The notes under the pieces were generated by a model. It had not been told where the DNA came from and searched no databases. It saw only the letters and a program-made list of their open reading frames with translations. Position numbers and translations under genes: made by a program. DNA of 64,000 nucleotides from Brienomyrus brachyistius (taxonomy: Eukaryota; Chordata; Actinopteri; Osteoglossiformes; Mormyridae), in contig NC_064540.1 of NCBI RefSeq assembly GCF_023856365.1, positions 434,001-498,000 of the forward strand, in the 5' to 3' direction. Position 1 is the first letter of the stretch, and the number at the start of each line of letters is the position of its first letter. Shown piece by piece: positions 47,201 to 56,833 of this stretch.

Positions 47201-48134
47201 TATTCAATCTCTAAAATTAAATGATTCCTGCGTTTTTGATGCAGTATCATCATTTATAAATAAATCATTGGAAAAACTGCTTTGGAATAATAAAATACAT
47301 AATAAAAGTTAATGGTAACGGATTGATTATATTCTCTATTCTGTTACTGGGATTAACATTTCAGACATGCGTATTCACTCCGCATTATTCAATAACTTCA
47401 GTGAATGTGAATTTCATGGCAATACTAAAACGCGAAGCATCTGCTTACATTTCTTTTCTTTCTTATAGAAACAGCATTTTGTATTTCATAGGAAGTATAT
47501 GCTTCTAAGCATGTCGTTCCACCACATGACGATAAATCAAGTACCCATGCATACTAAGTAAATTGCGAAAGTATCGAACGAGCAGCCAGTTTAATTTTAT
47601 ATAGTTATGTACCTAATCAAACATGCACAAAGTAACATTTATAGCTATAATAACATTAATATCACTGAATAGTACATTATTGTTGTTATTATTGTTTTTG
47701 TAATAATTGTTATTATTACTATTGCTGTTCTTGTAGTCAATAATAATGTTGTTCTTGTTATTACGTTCTGTTGTTCATTAAAATAATAAAATTGGATATT
47801 ATCTGAATCTACCTATTATCTTGATCTACCTAGCTAATATAAATTATAAAACGAACATAAAATGTATAAGGGGAAATGTATTCAAATGAAATCGCAACGA
47901 AAAGCTACCTGATGTCAAGTACACTTCTCTTATGCAGTTGAAAATCTGCAATTGAATGAGTACATTAAAGTCGAATAAACTCAACAGCGCACAGCATGTA
48001 ACTACTTAATTACGCCTTTGACTTAAATGCATGCGTATATTTGTATTCTTACCACTGTCTTTTCTCGGCTTCGGAGTTAACGTCATCATTGCATTGCTGA
48101 ACAGAGTTAATATGACAAGGAGTCGCAAATGCAT
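32097..48134 (-). CDS. rspo4: R-spondin 4 gene (five coding exons, 242 aa)
   Basis: Coding exons on the - strand are 48134-48053, 43294-43106, 41665-41528, 38045-37881 and 32251-32097, totalling 729 nt. All internal junctions are GT-AG and phase 1. The predicted secreted protein has a signal peptide, two furin-like cysteine-rich repeats (FU1, FU2), one thrombospondin type 1 domain and a charged tail, the R-spondin order; human RSPO4 is 234 aa. R-spondins bind LGR4/5/6 through FU2 and the ligases ZNRF3/RNF43 through FU1, raising Wnt receptor levels. Assignment to RSPO4 rather than 1-3 rests on tail length, on KC right after the FU1 end, and on the divergent psmf1 neighbour as in human 20p13. 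The last exon is the least certain part. Confidence 0.88.
35080..35275 (-). repeat. Diverged SINE with tRNA-like B box
   Basis: The - strand read shows a GGTTGCTGGTTCGCATC-type B box near 35222-35206 and the GGGCCTTTAATCAAGACGC region, the same plan as the SINEs at 44855 and 62268 but reversed. It lies in rspo4 intron 4. Confidence 0.55.
37164..37308. mobile_element. hAT-like miniature transposon in rspo4 intron 4
   Basis: The 145-bp element begins CAAGGGCATAGCTAG and ends CTAATGTACGCCCCTG, inverted repeats of the CAGGGGCGTA type with a few mismatches. The flanks TAAATAGT (37156-37163) and CAAATAAT (37309-37316) match at 6 of 8, with transitions only, as an aged 8-bp duplication. Confidence 0.65.
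37881..38045 (-). CDS. rspo4: rspo4 coding exon 4 (thrombospondin type 1 domain)
   Basis: 165 nt between acceptor CTTTCAG and donor GTAAGTTG. The domain begins EDCQLQPWSEWTSC (the WxxW and Cys core), continues GLSCGYRWGKQSRSR and ends KCPMRRRCPG. The basic surface suits heparan sulfate binding. Confidence 0.92.
38160..38275 (+). repeat. SINE head fragment in rspo4 intron 3
   Basis: 'ggagtagtggttaagg' resembles an A box, and 'aggtcattggctgaagccc' a B box. Only the head is present. Confidence 0.4.
39541..39567. repeat. (GTTT)n microsatellite
   Basis: About seven GTTT units in rspo4 intron 3. Confidence 0.95.
40258..40749. mobile_element. Tc1/mariner-type miniature transposon, copy A
   Basis: The 492-bp element lies in rspo4 intron 3, with inverted ends of about 45 bp: CAGCACCGTACAAAAGTCTT at the left and its diverged reverse complement AGACTTTTGCACAGTGCTG at the right. 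It is flanked by TA on each side (40256-40257 and 40750-40751), the Tc1/mariner target duplication. There is no transposase frame. Confidence 0.88.
41528..41665 (-). CDS. rspo4: rspo4 coding exon 3 (FU2 repeat)
   Basis: 138 nt between acceptor TTTCCCAG and donor GTAAGTC. The codon split across the junction gives K, so FU1 joins as NRCL-KCKAPSC. FU2 includes SCFSRDFCTKC, which keeps both phenylalanines that in RSPO1 (F106, F110) insert into LGR receptors. It then runs through FKGKCLHNCPE to TDCL. Confidence 0.92.
42310..42470. mobile_element. Possible hAT-like fragment in rspo4 intron 2
   Basis: It contains repeated 'cccccacatt' words and 'gatgcccctgcccc', as in short hAT-like elements ending GCCCCTG. 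The ends are not clear. Confidence 0.3.
42618..43040. mobile_element. Tc1/mariner-type miniature transposon, copy B
   Basis: The 423-bp element is a relative of copy A. The left end is TAGCACTGTGCAAATGTCTT, the right end CTGTCTAAGAC...AGTGCTG. The interior is collinear with copy A ('tcctaaa', 'caccccagta', 'ttcatctagccatcc'). It is flanked by TA on both sides. It lies in rspo4 intron 2, 65 bp from the end of exon 2. Confidence 0.85.
43106..43294 (-). CDS. rspo4: rspo4 coding exon 2 (FU1 repeat)
   Basis: 63 codons between acceptor TCTGCGCAG and donor GTGAGTC. It carries the FU1 cysteine pattern CRNCLECSLDNGCLRCPEKL, then CLHSCPAGHYG and the end NRCL. The loop that in RSPO1 contacts ZNRF3/RNF43 reads QREGVWHLG: the Arg is kept, while the usual Gln (Q71 in RSPO1; RQ in human RSPO4) is His. 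The downstream donor is only 65 bp from a Tc1-like miniature transposon ending at 43040. Confidence 0.92.
43950..44053 (+). repeat. SINE 3' end fragment in rspo4 intron 1
   Basis: 'catcccgtccagcgtgtttccctgcct' followed by 'ctccaggccccatgagcgtgaagtggataagtggttggaag' is the distal part of the tRNA-headed SINE family. Confidence 0.65.
44290..44552 (+). repeat. tRNA-derived SINE with CTATACAAATAC tail
   Basis: The B-box-like GGTTGCTGGTTCAAGTCCC is near 44347. It is followed by CCTTGAGCAAAACACTGAA and, near the end, AAGTGCTTTGAGTGCTAGA with TGTGCTATACAAATACAACCC, a widespread fish SINE tail. Confidence 0.75.
44855..45025 (+). repeat. tRNA-derived SINE
   Basis: The A box GGCTCGGTGGGCTAAGCC lies near 44862 and the B box GGTTGCAGGTTCAAACCC near 44901. 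Then come GAGCAAGACCCTTAAC and an end with CTACGGGGATCAATAAAAT. It lies in rspo4 intron 1. Confidence 0.8.
45026..48052. other. rspo4: Rest of rspo4 intron 1
   Basis: AT-rich, with no recognisable coding or RNA feature. An ATT/GTT-rich stretch lies near 47670-47760. Confidence 0.4.
48053..48134 (-). CDS. rspo4: rspo4 coding exon 1 (signal peptide)
   Basis: It starts at ATG 48134-48132 and encodes 27 residues plus one base. A hydrophobic stretch (LRLLVILTLF) is followed by polar TPKPRKDS, as expected for a signal peptide and the short basic linker before FU1. The donor is GTAAGAAT. The start is preceded by GCCCAG. Confidence 0.85.
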
Positions 48135-48954
48135 CTGGGCAGACGACAACCGCTCAAAGCAGGTTTCGTGACATCTGAGAAGATTTCAGGACAAGTCTGT
48201 TCCTCCTAAATCTGTATGAGATGTATTACTTTCCCTTGTCTTGTCCTTTTAGGAAAGTCCTGGTTAAATAGCCGTAGAAAAAAAGTCACAAAAAAGTTTC
48301 AACTTACATCACGCACAGTATTTAACCCTTTCAGATCTTGAGTCGTCAAGATCGCGGTAAAATCCGGTTAGGGTCGGATTACAAGAATGTTGTAATTACA
48401 ATCGGGTTAGTCAGCTAGGTACCCCAACGTTTCATTGGGCATCTGCAAATTAACACGTGTCTTGTAAACAACAGATGTTGTTTATACCACTCATGCGTTT
48501 CCGTGTCTTCGCACTTAATGAACGTACAGTTTTTTTTAATTATTATTATTCTAACGCTTGTTGTTTTTTATTGTAACATTTTAGTATTTTCGTTCGTCGT
48601 TATGTTCTTCATTACATGATTTGTTTAAATTTTGTATATTTATATACATATAAAACTTGATATATATAAACGTTAATTGTTTCAATCGTCAGTCTTGAAA
48701 TCACCAACATATTTATTTCAGTGTCTTGAAATAAATCAAACCTGCTGTAAGTTATAGCCTAAAGTGGCAATAATATTTTACATCAGTTTTTTTATGCAGT
48801 GAAGACTACAGGTTTTGATTTAACCTATTGTCTTGATTCCTGTCTTGCATTTACTTTGGTAAATAAGCGTTAAAGATGTATGAGAATATTCTTAGTTTCC
48901 CCATATATGTTTTTTAATAATAATAAAAAAATAAAATAATAAAAAGAAACGCAG

Positions 48955-49075
48955 GTGTCCTGCTAAGGATTTTGGTCCCAATGAATCACAATGGGCCCCC
49001 AACCCAGACCAATCCAGTTACGTTCCAGGTTTTTTAGGGCCACTGAGTGGGATGATTTTAACCCCCCCCCCGTGT
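48955..49075. repeat. Dispersed repeat, copy 1 (see 53066-53180)
   Basis: The two copies share GGATTTTGG, then CCCCAACCCAGA, AATCCA, GTTCCAG, TTTTTTAGGGCC and a terminal C-rich AACCCCC. This suggests a hAT-like short element present twice in the rspo4-psmf1 interval. Confidence 0.6.
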
Positions 49076-49221
49076 AACATTTGTACTGTGTGTACAAATA
49101 TTTTAAAGTTTATGTTGGTTCTTGGTTTGATTCAGAAGTGTATCTGAACCTTATTTGAATGGTTTTATTTATTGAATATGGTTGAACAATTTACGAACTA
49201 TGGTCTGTGTATTTAATTTCT

Positions 49222-49335
49222 GTTAGTGATTAATTGTCATTGTTGATGCACCACAGCGCACGACAACAAAATGTGTCTGCATTTAACCCATACCTGTATG
49301 TAACAGAGTGACAAAGCAGTGGGCAGCTAATTCAC
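49222..49335 (+). repeat. Dispersed repeat, second copy of 21455-21565
   Basis: GATTAATTGTCATTGTTGA, AAAATGTGTCTGC and GTGGGCAGCTAATTCA match the copy near 21.5 kb. Confidence 0.6.
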
Positions 49336-49460
49336 TCCCTTCCTAAGCACTTCCTAAGCACTTCCTAAGCACTTCCTAAGCTTTCAAACAACAACTGTCC
49401 CGACTGTAGCCAGGACTAAACTGGGATTAAAATTCAAACAAGTAATTACTAAAGTTAAAG

Positions 49461-49900
49461 TCGTAGCAGTAGTAGTAGTAGTAGTAATAGTAGTAGTATC
49501 ACTAGTAGTAGTAGTAGCAGCAGCAGTAGCAGTAGTAGTAGTAACAAAAAGAGTAATAGAAGTAGTAGCAACATCAGTAGTAATAGCAGTAGTAGTAGTA
49601 TCACTAGTAGTAGCAGCAGCAGCAACATCAGTAGTAATAGCAGTAGTAGTAGAAGTAGTAGTAACAGCAACAGCAGCAGCAGTAGTAGCAGTAGTAGTAA
49701 TAGTAGTAGCAGCAGCAAGAGCAGTAGTAGCAGTAGTAGTAGTAGCCAAAGCAGTAATAGAAGTAGTAGCAACATCAGTAGTAATAGCAGTAGTAGTAGT
49801 AGCAGTAGTAGTAATAGCAACAGCAGTAGTAGTAGCAGTAGTAGTAGCAGTAGTAGTAATAGCAACATCAGTAGTAGTAGCAGTAGTAGTAGCGGCAGCA
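49461..49900. repeat. Triplet-repeat array (AGT/AGC/AAC/ATC)
   Basis: About 440 bp of imperfect trinucleotide repeat. Longer words such as AGCAACATCAGTAGTAATAGC recur at 49567, 49621, 49770 and 49861, showing a higher-order duplication. It translates to Leu-, Thr/Ala- or Ser-runs depending on frame, and is not a gene. Confidence 0.92.
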
Positions 49901-49935
49901 ACATCCAAGTTATGGCTGCAGGGAATGTTGTCATT

Positions 49936-52005
49936 TAAATGGTTGTTATTAATTTGGTGACATGATCAAAAGGTCTCAGAAAATGCCAGCATTGTGACTA
50001 AAAAAACCACCTCAGACCTGAGTGATGTTAATCTCTCGGCATGGAGCATATCGACACGCCAAATGTTTTCTTGCTATATCTTATGTCACGGGTCTCGCAA
50101 TGGAAAATCTGTGATATTTCTGGAGGAAAGCGTTTTTACCAGCATGTCATTTTGTTAACGTGTGGGTGGGAAGGCGGAAAGGGTAGGATGTTTTGGACGA
50201 TTAAAACTCTGGATCGGAAAAAATTAATCCGGCAAAAAATCAGACTGTTTCTGATCTGACGGTCATGCATTACATGAGGAAGTTCTGCTCCAACAGGATT
50301 GTAGGGGCCTTGCAATGGAAGCGGTGTTCTGTTGTTAAATTATTACCAGACCCTAATACAATTAGCAAAGTTCAGGGAAGGATCAAAACAAATCTCAGGT
50401 CATTTGGGGATGAGGCATCTTCCAGTGACATGTCCCCTGTAGATTGACAACCTCTGTAAGTTTAGGGATCGGTATGATGCCCTTGTAGACCGATTCAACT
50501 CAGCATCGTAAAAATTGTCACCTTTCACCATTTCACTATTTCAGTGTTTGAGTTTTTATAGTCTACAAAAAGCCATTATATTCCTGAAAAAAATATAGAG
50601 AATAGAGATAACATTAAAAATGTGGGTCTTGCCTTAAATATTGCCATAATTTGCAGTAAGTGTACTGACACTCACGCACTGTTAATTTCAGTCACCGAGC
50701 TAATGTCAGTCAGTGAATGATCAGCCTTCAAAGTGAGACACATTCCAATTAATGGCCCAACTTTTAAATTCAGTTGAATCTAGGCAACGTTCTTCTACAC
50801 ACAGGAATGTTCAAGATGGGGGGAGGCGGGGGGGTGGTGGCGTTCACAGGGAAGTGGCGTGAAATCCTTAAAAGGCTTGAAGATTTACACAAAGGTAGCA
50901 TTTCAATCAGGAACACATGCTACGCCCAGCCTGGCACTTTGCAGCACATGTGCTGTGCCCGAGGCTCCGGGTTTCTGCTTCTGCGCTGCCGCAGGATGAA
51001 TGACGAACCGTCCGAAACGTCTCCTTGTGTCAAGTTTCAGTCACAGATAGCTGGCATTTCCTTCAAATGTGCCAAGAAATGTATTTCTCCAAACGAGACT
51101 CTAGCAGCCACGCAAGCTCTTGACAGTTGTTTTGGAGCTGACCTGATTATAACTGGGGCCGAAAGAAATTATTATTTTCACAGCGTTAAGGGATCTGGGT
51201 CTGGGAACTTGAAAAGGCTGTACAGGTGGCATCTTTAATCGACTTCCTCCAGCTGGTCACATCGTACTTTACAGAATGGAAGACCTGCCCTTCAGGGAAG
51301 GGATACATTTCATAACCCGTGGTAGCAGCTCACAATACGTGATATATAAGATGTAGGCCACGGTCACTGTTCACCGCAAGCTGAAAGTCCTCTCCACACT
51401 GAAATATTGTGTTCATCTGAGAAACACGGCATCTGATCAAAGCCACATTCCGGAATGCCACAGCTCAACAGCGGTAAATCAGACAAGTTATTAAGCACTT
51501 TTAGGTAAAAACAAAACTAAAGTAATGGTCACACATCCTACCTGAAGTGGGGCTGTCCAAATCAATATTTTGCAAAGCAAAACTACTGTGCGTGACATTT
51601 GACTAAGTTTTATTGTAATTATTATTTTAATTTGTAAATGTGCTTTTAATTAAACTGGTAATACAATTTCTAGCTCCCTGCATGTGCTCACATGTGATCC
51701 ATTACCATGTCTACTACACAAGACATCTTTAAAGTGCATAACGAAGGTATCATTTGTTAAGTTAAAACCGCTGAAGGAAACTTAGCTGCAGACCCCTTAT
51801 CATAGTCGGTCGTTTCCAAACGCAAACACCCGCTACCGTGAGGTTTGATCTATTTTTGTATCCAGCCTCTGGCTTGTGTCCAATTAGCGTGGAGGTTGAA
51901 TTGGACCCTCAGCAGTACCAGTCGAAGCCCATGTGGCACCCGCCCCCCCTCCCCCCCCCCCCCACTTCTAAGACAAAGTGAAATTGGTCCTCAGGAGATG
52001 GCCCC
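49936..52005. other. Intergenic stretch with an unexplained 154-codon frame
   Basis: The frame 50774-51238 (+) is open for 154 codons, starting MFKM-like from an internal Met followed by a Gly run. It has several cysteines but no recognisable domain, and no clear splice or poly(A) context. It is probably chance. Confidence 0.3.
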
Positions 52006-52009
52006 CATG

Positions 52010-52200
52010 CAGTCCTTGGCCGGCATTGCAGCGTGTGATCTCTGGGCCTGTGATCAGGAGGTCACCAGTCTGAGCCCAGACCTCAGCTGAACGGTACCAT
52101 GTCTGTGAGCCCTTCAGTAAGGTCCTTAACCCCCCTCCCCCAGCTCCAGTGGTGCAACACATTGGCTGACCTATGCTGTGATACCTCATCCTCCCCCACC
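52010..52200 (+). repeat. Diverged tRNA-derived SINE
   Basis: 'ggtcaccagtctgagccc' resembles a B box, and 'gcccttcagtaaggtccttaacccccc' matches the downstream body of the SINEs at 44855 and 62268. Confidence 0.55.
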
Positions 52201-53060
52201 CACGCTATGGAGAGCATGATACACTTGGCAAAGAGAACCATTCCAATGTATTTGTGCGAATGGCAAACAAAGCATGTTTGTTTTAACTGGTAATCAATCT
52301 GCCATACTGGTAACCCCTAGTTTAATGGATTGACCAACGCCATCCCCAAGACTAGGGGCTTTGGATGCGTCCCACCCCCCCCCCCCCCCCCCCAGTAACG
52401 GCAGACAACCCCCAATAAATAGATAGATGTTCCTTATCTTTCATTATGAATCCATGTGTTACTGATGCCAATTTGCTGTATAAGCAGAGTGAGTGGACAA
52501 AACATACACTAAACGAATTCTGTACTTCATGTGGATCAGTTTAACAATCTGCATTGTTAAATCCTGGTTTAATTATGGTTCTGCTGGCAGAAGCTTTACT
52601 GAGTGGCAGGTTGCTTCCAGGCTGAAAGTTTATATTGCCGCAGTAGGGTACAAGAAGAATGTGAGACAGGAGAACAACCAAAAACCAGCCAGGTAAAGGG
52701 CAGAAGCAACTTTCTAATGCCTGAGATGACATGAAGGAAACATAAAGTGGTATGAATTACACTGCTAGGACAGGTAACAGGCTCCAAGAAGCAGGACTGA
52801 AGTCCCATAAAGAAGGAAGCAGCCCTTCATCAATGAGAAAGAGAGAAGAGCCCAGTTGGAGTTTACAGAAACGTAGAGTTTAGACAAAAGCACACCCATA
52901 AACTGAGAAATGAGAGAAACTAAAAATTTTACTGTGGTCTCTTAATTTTTTCCAGCGCTGTTCATCACCCCCCCCACCCCCAATGTCAAACTCTTTCAGA
53001 TGCCACTGCCTCAGACACAAACCCTGCCCAGACTGTCAAGGCGAAAAATAGCCAAACACT
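52201..53060. other. Gene-free stretch with C tracts
   Basis: A poly-C tract lies at 52375-52393. No coding feature was recognised. Confidence 0.4.
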
Positions 53061-53065
53061 AAGAC

Positions 53066-53180
53066 CAGGGTTGCCACTAGGGATTTTGGGCCCCGCGAAA
53101 GAATATTATAATTGGTCCCCAACCCAGATAAATCCAACAATGTTCCAGATTTTTTTAGGGCCCCTGTTCTAACCCCCACC
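53066..53180. repeat. Dispersed repeat, copy 2
   Basis: Collinear with 48955-49075: GGATTTTGGGCCCC, GGTCCCCAACCCAGATAAAT, TTTTTTTAGGGCCCC, then AACCCCCACCCC. Confidence 0.6.
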
Positions 53181-53551
53181 CCCACCCCCCCGATACAGCG
53201 CCCTCGAGCATATTTGCAGGGGTGAAAGGTGCTGCTCAGAAATGAAGGCTGACTGGGAGACACTGAGAACATCTGATGCTGCTGAAGCAGCAGATATGGT
53301 GGACTGGACTTCCTCCACCCTCATAAATGTCCAGATCTTTTCTTTATCACAGCATATCTGTAGGCTTCTGTGGATCCACGTTCCCATACATAAATATGCC
53401 CAGTACATCTTTTCCTGTCTTCCTCCTACATTCTTAGATCAACAGCAGAATAACTCAGCCCTGCGCTCAATCACCACCTCTGCCAGCTCTCTTTGTGTCA
53501 ACGATTTCTGTTTTCTGTTAAACATACTTATTACACTGGTACTCACTGAAC

Positions 53552-53600
53552 TGTAAGTTAGTTTGGATAAAAGTATCTGCTAGATAAACGGCATTAATCT
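53552..53600 (+). repeat. L2-tail fragment
   Basis: GTAAGTTAGTTTGGATAAAA followed by GTATCTGCTAGATAAA is a diverged form of the L2 3' tail seen at 11263-11302. Confidence 0.6.
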
Positions 53601-54067
53601 AAAAGTAAACACATTGAAATTTAAAAAGTAAAAAGTTTTAGGTTGGAACAGTCCAACAATGATAGCTTTCACAAGTCCTGTTTGAGCAAAGGTTGACTCA
53701 TTTGCTTAACTTTAAACACATGCCCGTTATGTAGTATTCAAACCAGCCTGTGTGTTGGGTTAAGTTTTATGAGCCTAAGTATTTTACGTAATGCGCAACA
53801 GCAAAGGTAGGCATTTGTCCTCTTGGCCCCTATAAAGCTTTGCTTTTTAAAGAAGGTACACTTTAGTACAGGTTAAAAGGAACCTATTCTGCGTGGAAAA
53901 CATACCCACATGTCAAAATGCACTGGATTACTGAGTCATGTTACATCCTTGCGAGATGGGTAATGGCATAAATATTCCAAGGGAGGGGTGAGGTCGGGGT
54001 GCCAGGATCTCCATGCACCTATACTTGTTTTTTATTTGCTTAGGATATGTTGTTGGCTTTTTTTCAG

Positions 54068-54202
54068 CAGAAGAAGAGCAAGAGCATCATCAAACTTAAA
54101 GACGAAGAATCAATGATGAGTCACTCTTTGTTTATTAGACAGTTCACAACAACTGTGAAACTTGATAGATGGCAAATCCACAGGCTGCCAGACACAGATC
54201 GG
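54068..54202 (+). other. Unassigned exon-like ORF
   Basis: 135 bp, open in one frame for 45 codons, lies exactly between a good acceptor (GGCTTTTTTTCAG) and a consensus donor (CGG|GTGAGT). The frame is Lys/Ser-rich at first (QKKSKSIIKLKDEE), then RQFTTTVKLDRWQIHRL. No family was recognised and no partner exons were found nearby. It may be a true exon of an unrecognised gene, an alternative exon, or chance. Confidence 0.3.
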
Positions 54203-55390
54203 GTGAGTTTAATCACGTTTGTTTCTCTGTGGTTTATGCTGTTGCATGCCACATATCTCTCAGCTTTCTAATTGTTCCATAAACTTAAAAAAAAATCCAT
54301 CCACATTTGGGCCACCTGGACTCAAGTAGGGAAAACAATCTGAAAGATTCTCACTTGAAAATAATTGAGTTTGGTTACCCTGTAGTGAACGGATGCAAAT
54401 AAAAGACTGACCTTGAACGCACCTTTAAAACAAACAAAACAAAGACAAATAACACAAAATTTTTGGTTATAGAATCAGTGATTCAGGTTATAACTAATCA
54501 CCAAGGACCAAAGGACCAAAGACTTCAAAAAGATTAAAAGACATGACGGTGTTTGTAATCTTGTAAACGCAGTCAATTAATTAATCAGGCTGAGGTTTAG
54601 TATATGTATGGCAACACAAACTGACTTCTGTTAAATGTGTTTTAGATATTCAGCTCACAGAAACAGATGTCACTGTTGCAATTCCTGGGAATTTAGGGCT
54701 CTTTGCTTTTTCTGTGATGAAAGTAAGAACACATATTTGACAGTTCGTTCATGAAATATACAACGGGAGTGTCAAGGAAAATCAACAAATATGTGTTTGA
54801 GATGCTATATAATATTAATTGGGGTTATTATAACACTTGACGAACGTCTCATCACAATTAGAAGTTACAACCATATAAACAGCAGCCATTCTCCGAAGAC
54901 TGGACTACTGGACAAAGATTCATTTCTCATTCAAACGGAGAAAACTTTAATCGGTGTTTTTGTCAATTCCATTTTTTAAAGACATCCATCTATTTATCCA
55001 ACTTCCAACTTTTTATGCAGTATATTGCCATGGGAGTTTTTCTATATAATTACTGGAATACATTTTCATGAAGTAAAAATTCGGAAAGCATTACTAAGTG
55101 ACTTGCAATACCAGTTCGCTCAATATAGGCAATCTTAATTAATTTATCTGCTTATGCATTTTTCAGATTGGCTTGACCTAAATAGATTTGGTTTTTAAAG
55201 CATGACACATTACCTTTACCGGAACATTAAAGCTTACCTCTTTACTTCATATCTTCGGGGATGGGGATTGTATTTCTGTCCCTGGTCCTTTGTGTGTGCA
55301 GTTTTCCAGCTCTCCTGTCTGTGCAGTTGTCCTCCTGCAGTGAAAACTGCAAAACTGGCATTTCAAAATATCCCATAAAATGTAACTGCA
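54203..55390. other. Gene-free stretch
   Basis: Nothing recognisable apart from short frames. Confidence 0.35.
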
Positions 55391-55394
55391 AGTA

Positions 55395-55500
55395 TGACTG
55401 CACACCTTGCGATGGATTGGACATGTGCCCTGGGCTTCCTAGAATAGCTTCCAGGCTCACTGTGACCCTGTACTGTATACATGATTATGGAAGAGGGATG
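55395..55500 (+). repeat. SINE 3' end fragment
   Basis: 'ccttgcgatggattggacatgtgccctgggcttcctagaatagcttccaggctcactgtgaccctgtactgtat' matches the distal SINE body. Confidence 0.65.
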
Positions 55501-56214
55501 TATATTCAAACAATATATTCAAGACTTTGGCCTGTTTACATCCTGTGTGTGTAAGAGGCTACAACAGCACTTAGCTAAGCAAATGCTGCCATCTATAGAT
55601 TCATTTTGTATATTTAAAGACCAGTATCCCTCAATGGTATCTAATTTAAGTCAGATACACTCAAAATAATTGCTCCATAAACACTTTTATGTTATACAGT
55701 TAGAGGATATTTAATTTAACATTGCTTTTATATTTCTTAAAATGAGGCATACAGCATGTACTACAAGAAAGGGACAGCATTATTGTCATTTTACTTCAGT
55801 ACAACAAAATCACATTGACATCTCTTAATGTGCAGCAATTGTAAAACAATTGGAATGAAAGGGATGAAAGAAGTACGGCAAGATGAGAAGACGTGCAAAA
55901 AGTTCTGTTCAAGTTCCACACCAAGCCACTTTTTGTCTTCCACTTTCTTCTGCCATCTTTAAAAGGTGACCATGTGCACACGTCCTCCTTCATTTTGTGC
56001 GATCAGGGCTGCTTCTATCTTCTATGTAATGGGATGGACCTTCTCATTCCTTGGCAAGAAGATCCCCTGAGCATTTAGATTTTTATTTGCCTTGTCATTA
56101 AATAATTAAATGACTATTTAATGGCTTGGCACTGATATATAAGCCACATCTATCTGCCGCAAGCCTGTAAATTGCCCTACAAAAAGACGATTAAAGCTAA
56201 TTAAAAATTAAAAT

Positions 56215-56440
56215 GTGTATATTGATTCATCTTAACCTCATCATGGTCACGTGGCCTAAAGCCTATCCCAAGCAGAAGATGGCACAATGCAGTAGGAGTT
56301 GGAGTAGCAGGAGTACACCGTGCACTGGAGTGCAGTCCATCACACAGCTGCCACACTGAATGGACAAGTTAAAGATGCCACTTATACTAACTGAAAGTCT
56401 TTGAACTGTGGCAGAAAAGCAGAGTACCTGGAGAAAATTA
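56215..56440 (-). repeat. Diverged tRNA-headed SINE, reverse
   Basis: On the + strand the order is 'gcctatcccaagcagaagatggcac', 'ggagtacaccgtgcactggagtgcagtccatca', 'aaagatgccac', 'agtacctggagaaa', i.e. the SINE body in reverse. The GGAT end is decayed. Confidence 0.6.
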
Positions 56441-56704
56441 AGAATTTATACATATACACACACATAGCTGGGGCAGGTTTTGAAAGATAAAGCCACAGGG
56501 CTACCCACCCTTAAAATGAATTTCTAATTACAAAAGTGCAAGGAATGAGTTATTGACGGAACTTTATATTAGGGAAACACGTTCCCGTACGGAGCTTAAA
56601 CTCGTCGGACCAAAACACGATGAGCGAAAGCCGTGTGGGTATCATTTTGACTCGGCTCTGTGTTTCGCATTCGTTTTCTGCAGACTCACTTGGATGTTAA
56701 AAAG

Positions 56705-56833
56705 ATGGCGGGACTGGAACTGCTATTCAGCTCGATCGTCGAAAGTATCACGTCTCCCAAAGATGTTTTAGTCTCCTTTGTTCACTGGGAAATTGTGCGA
56801 CAAGGGTATAAATGTCTTGGAACAGGAGACCAG
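56705..56833 (+). CDS. psmf1: psmf1 exon 1
   Basis: 43 codons from ATG with a strong context (AAG ATG G) to donor GTAAGG, phase 0. It encodes the start of the FP domain, including HWEIVRQGYKCLG. Confidence 0.93.

Noticed and set aside
49384..49934. Poly-Leu and poly-Thr/Ala frames
   Set aside because: They are translations of the triplet-repeat array, with no gene context.
50774..51238. 154-codon + strand frame
   Set aside because: No recognisable domain, Gly-run from a G tract near the start, and no supporting splice or poly(A) context.
55261..55554. 98-codon frame with a signal-peptide-like start and many Cys
   Set aside because: Its second half is a SINE 3' end (55395-55500), so the frame is a chance fusion.
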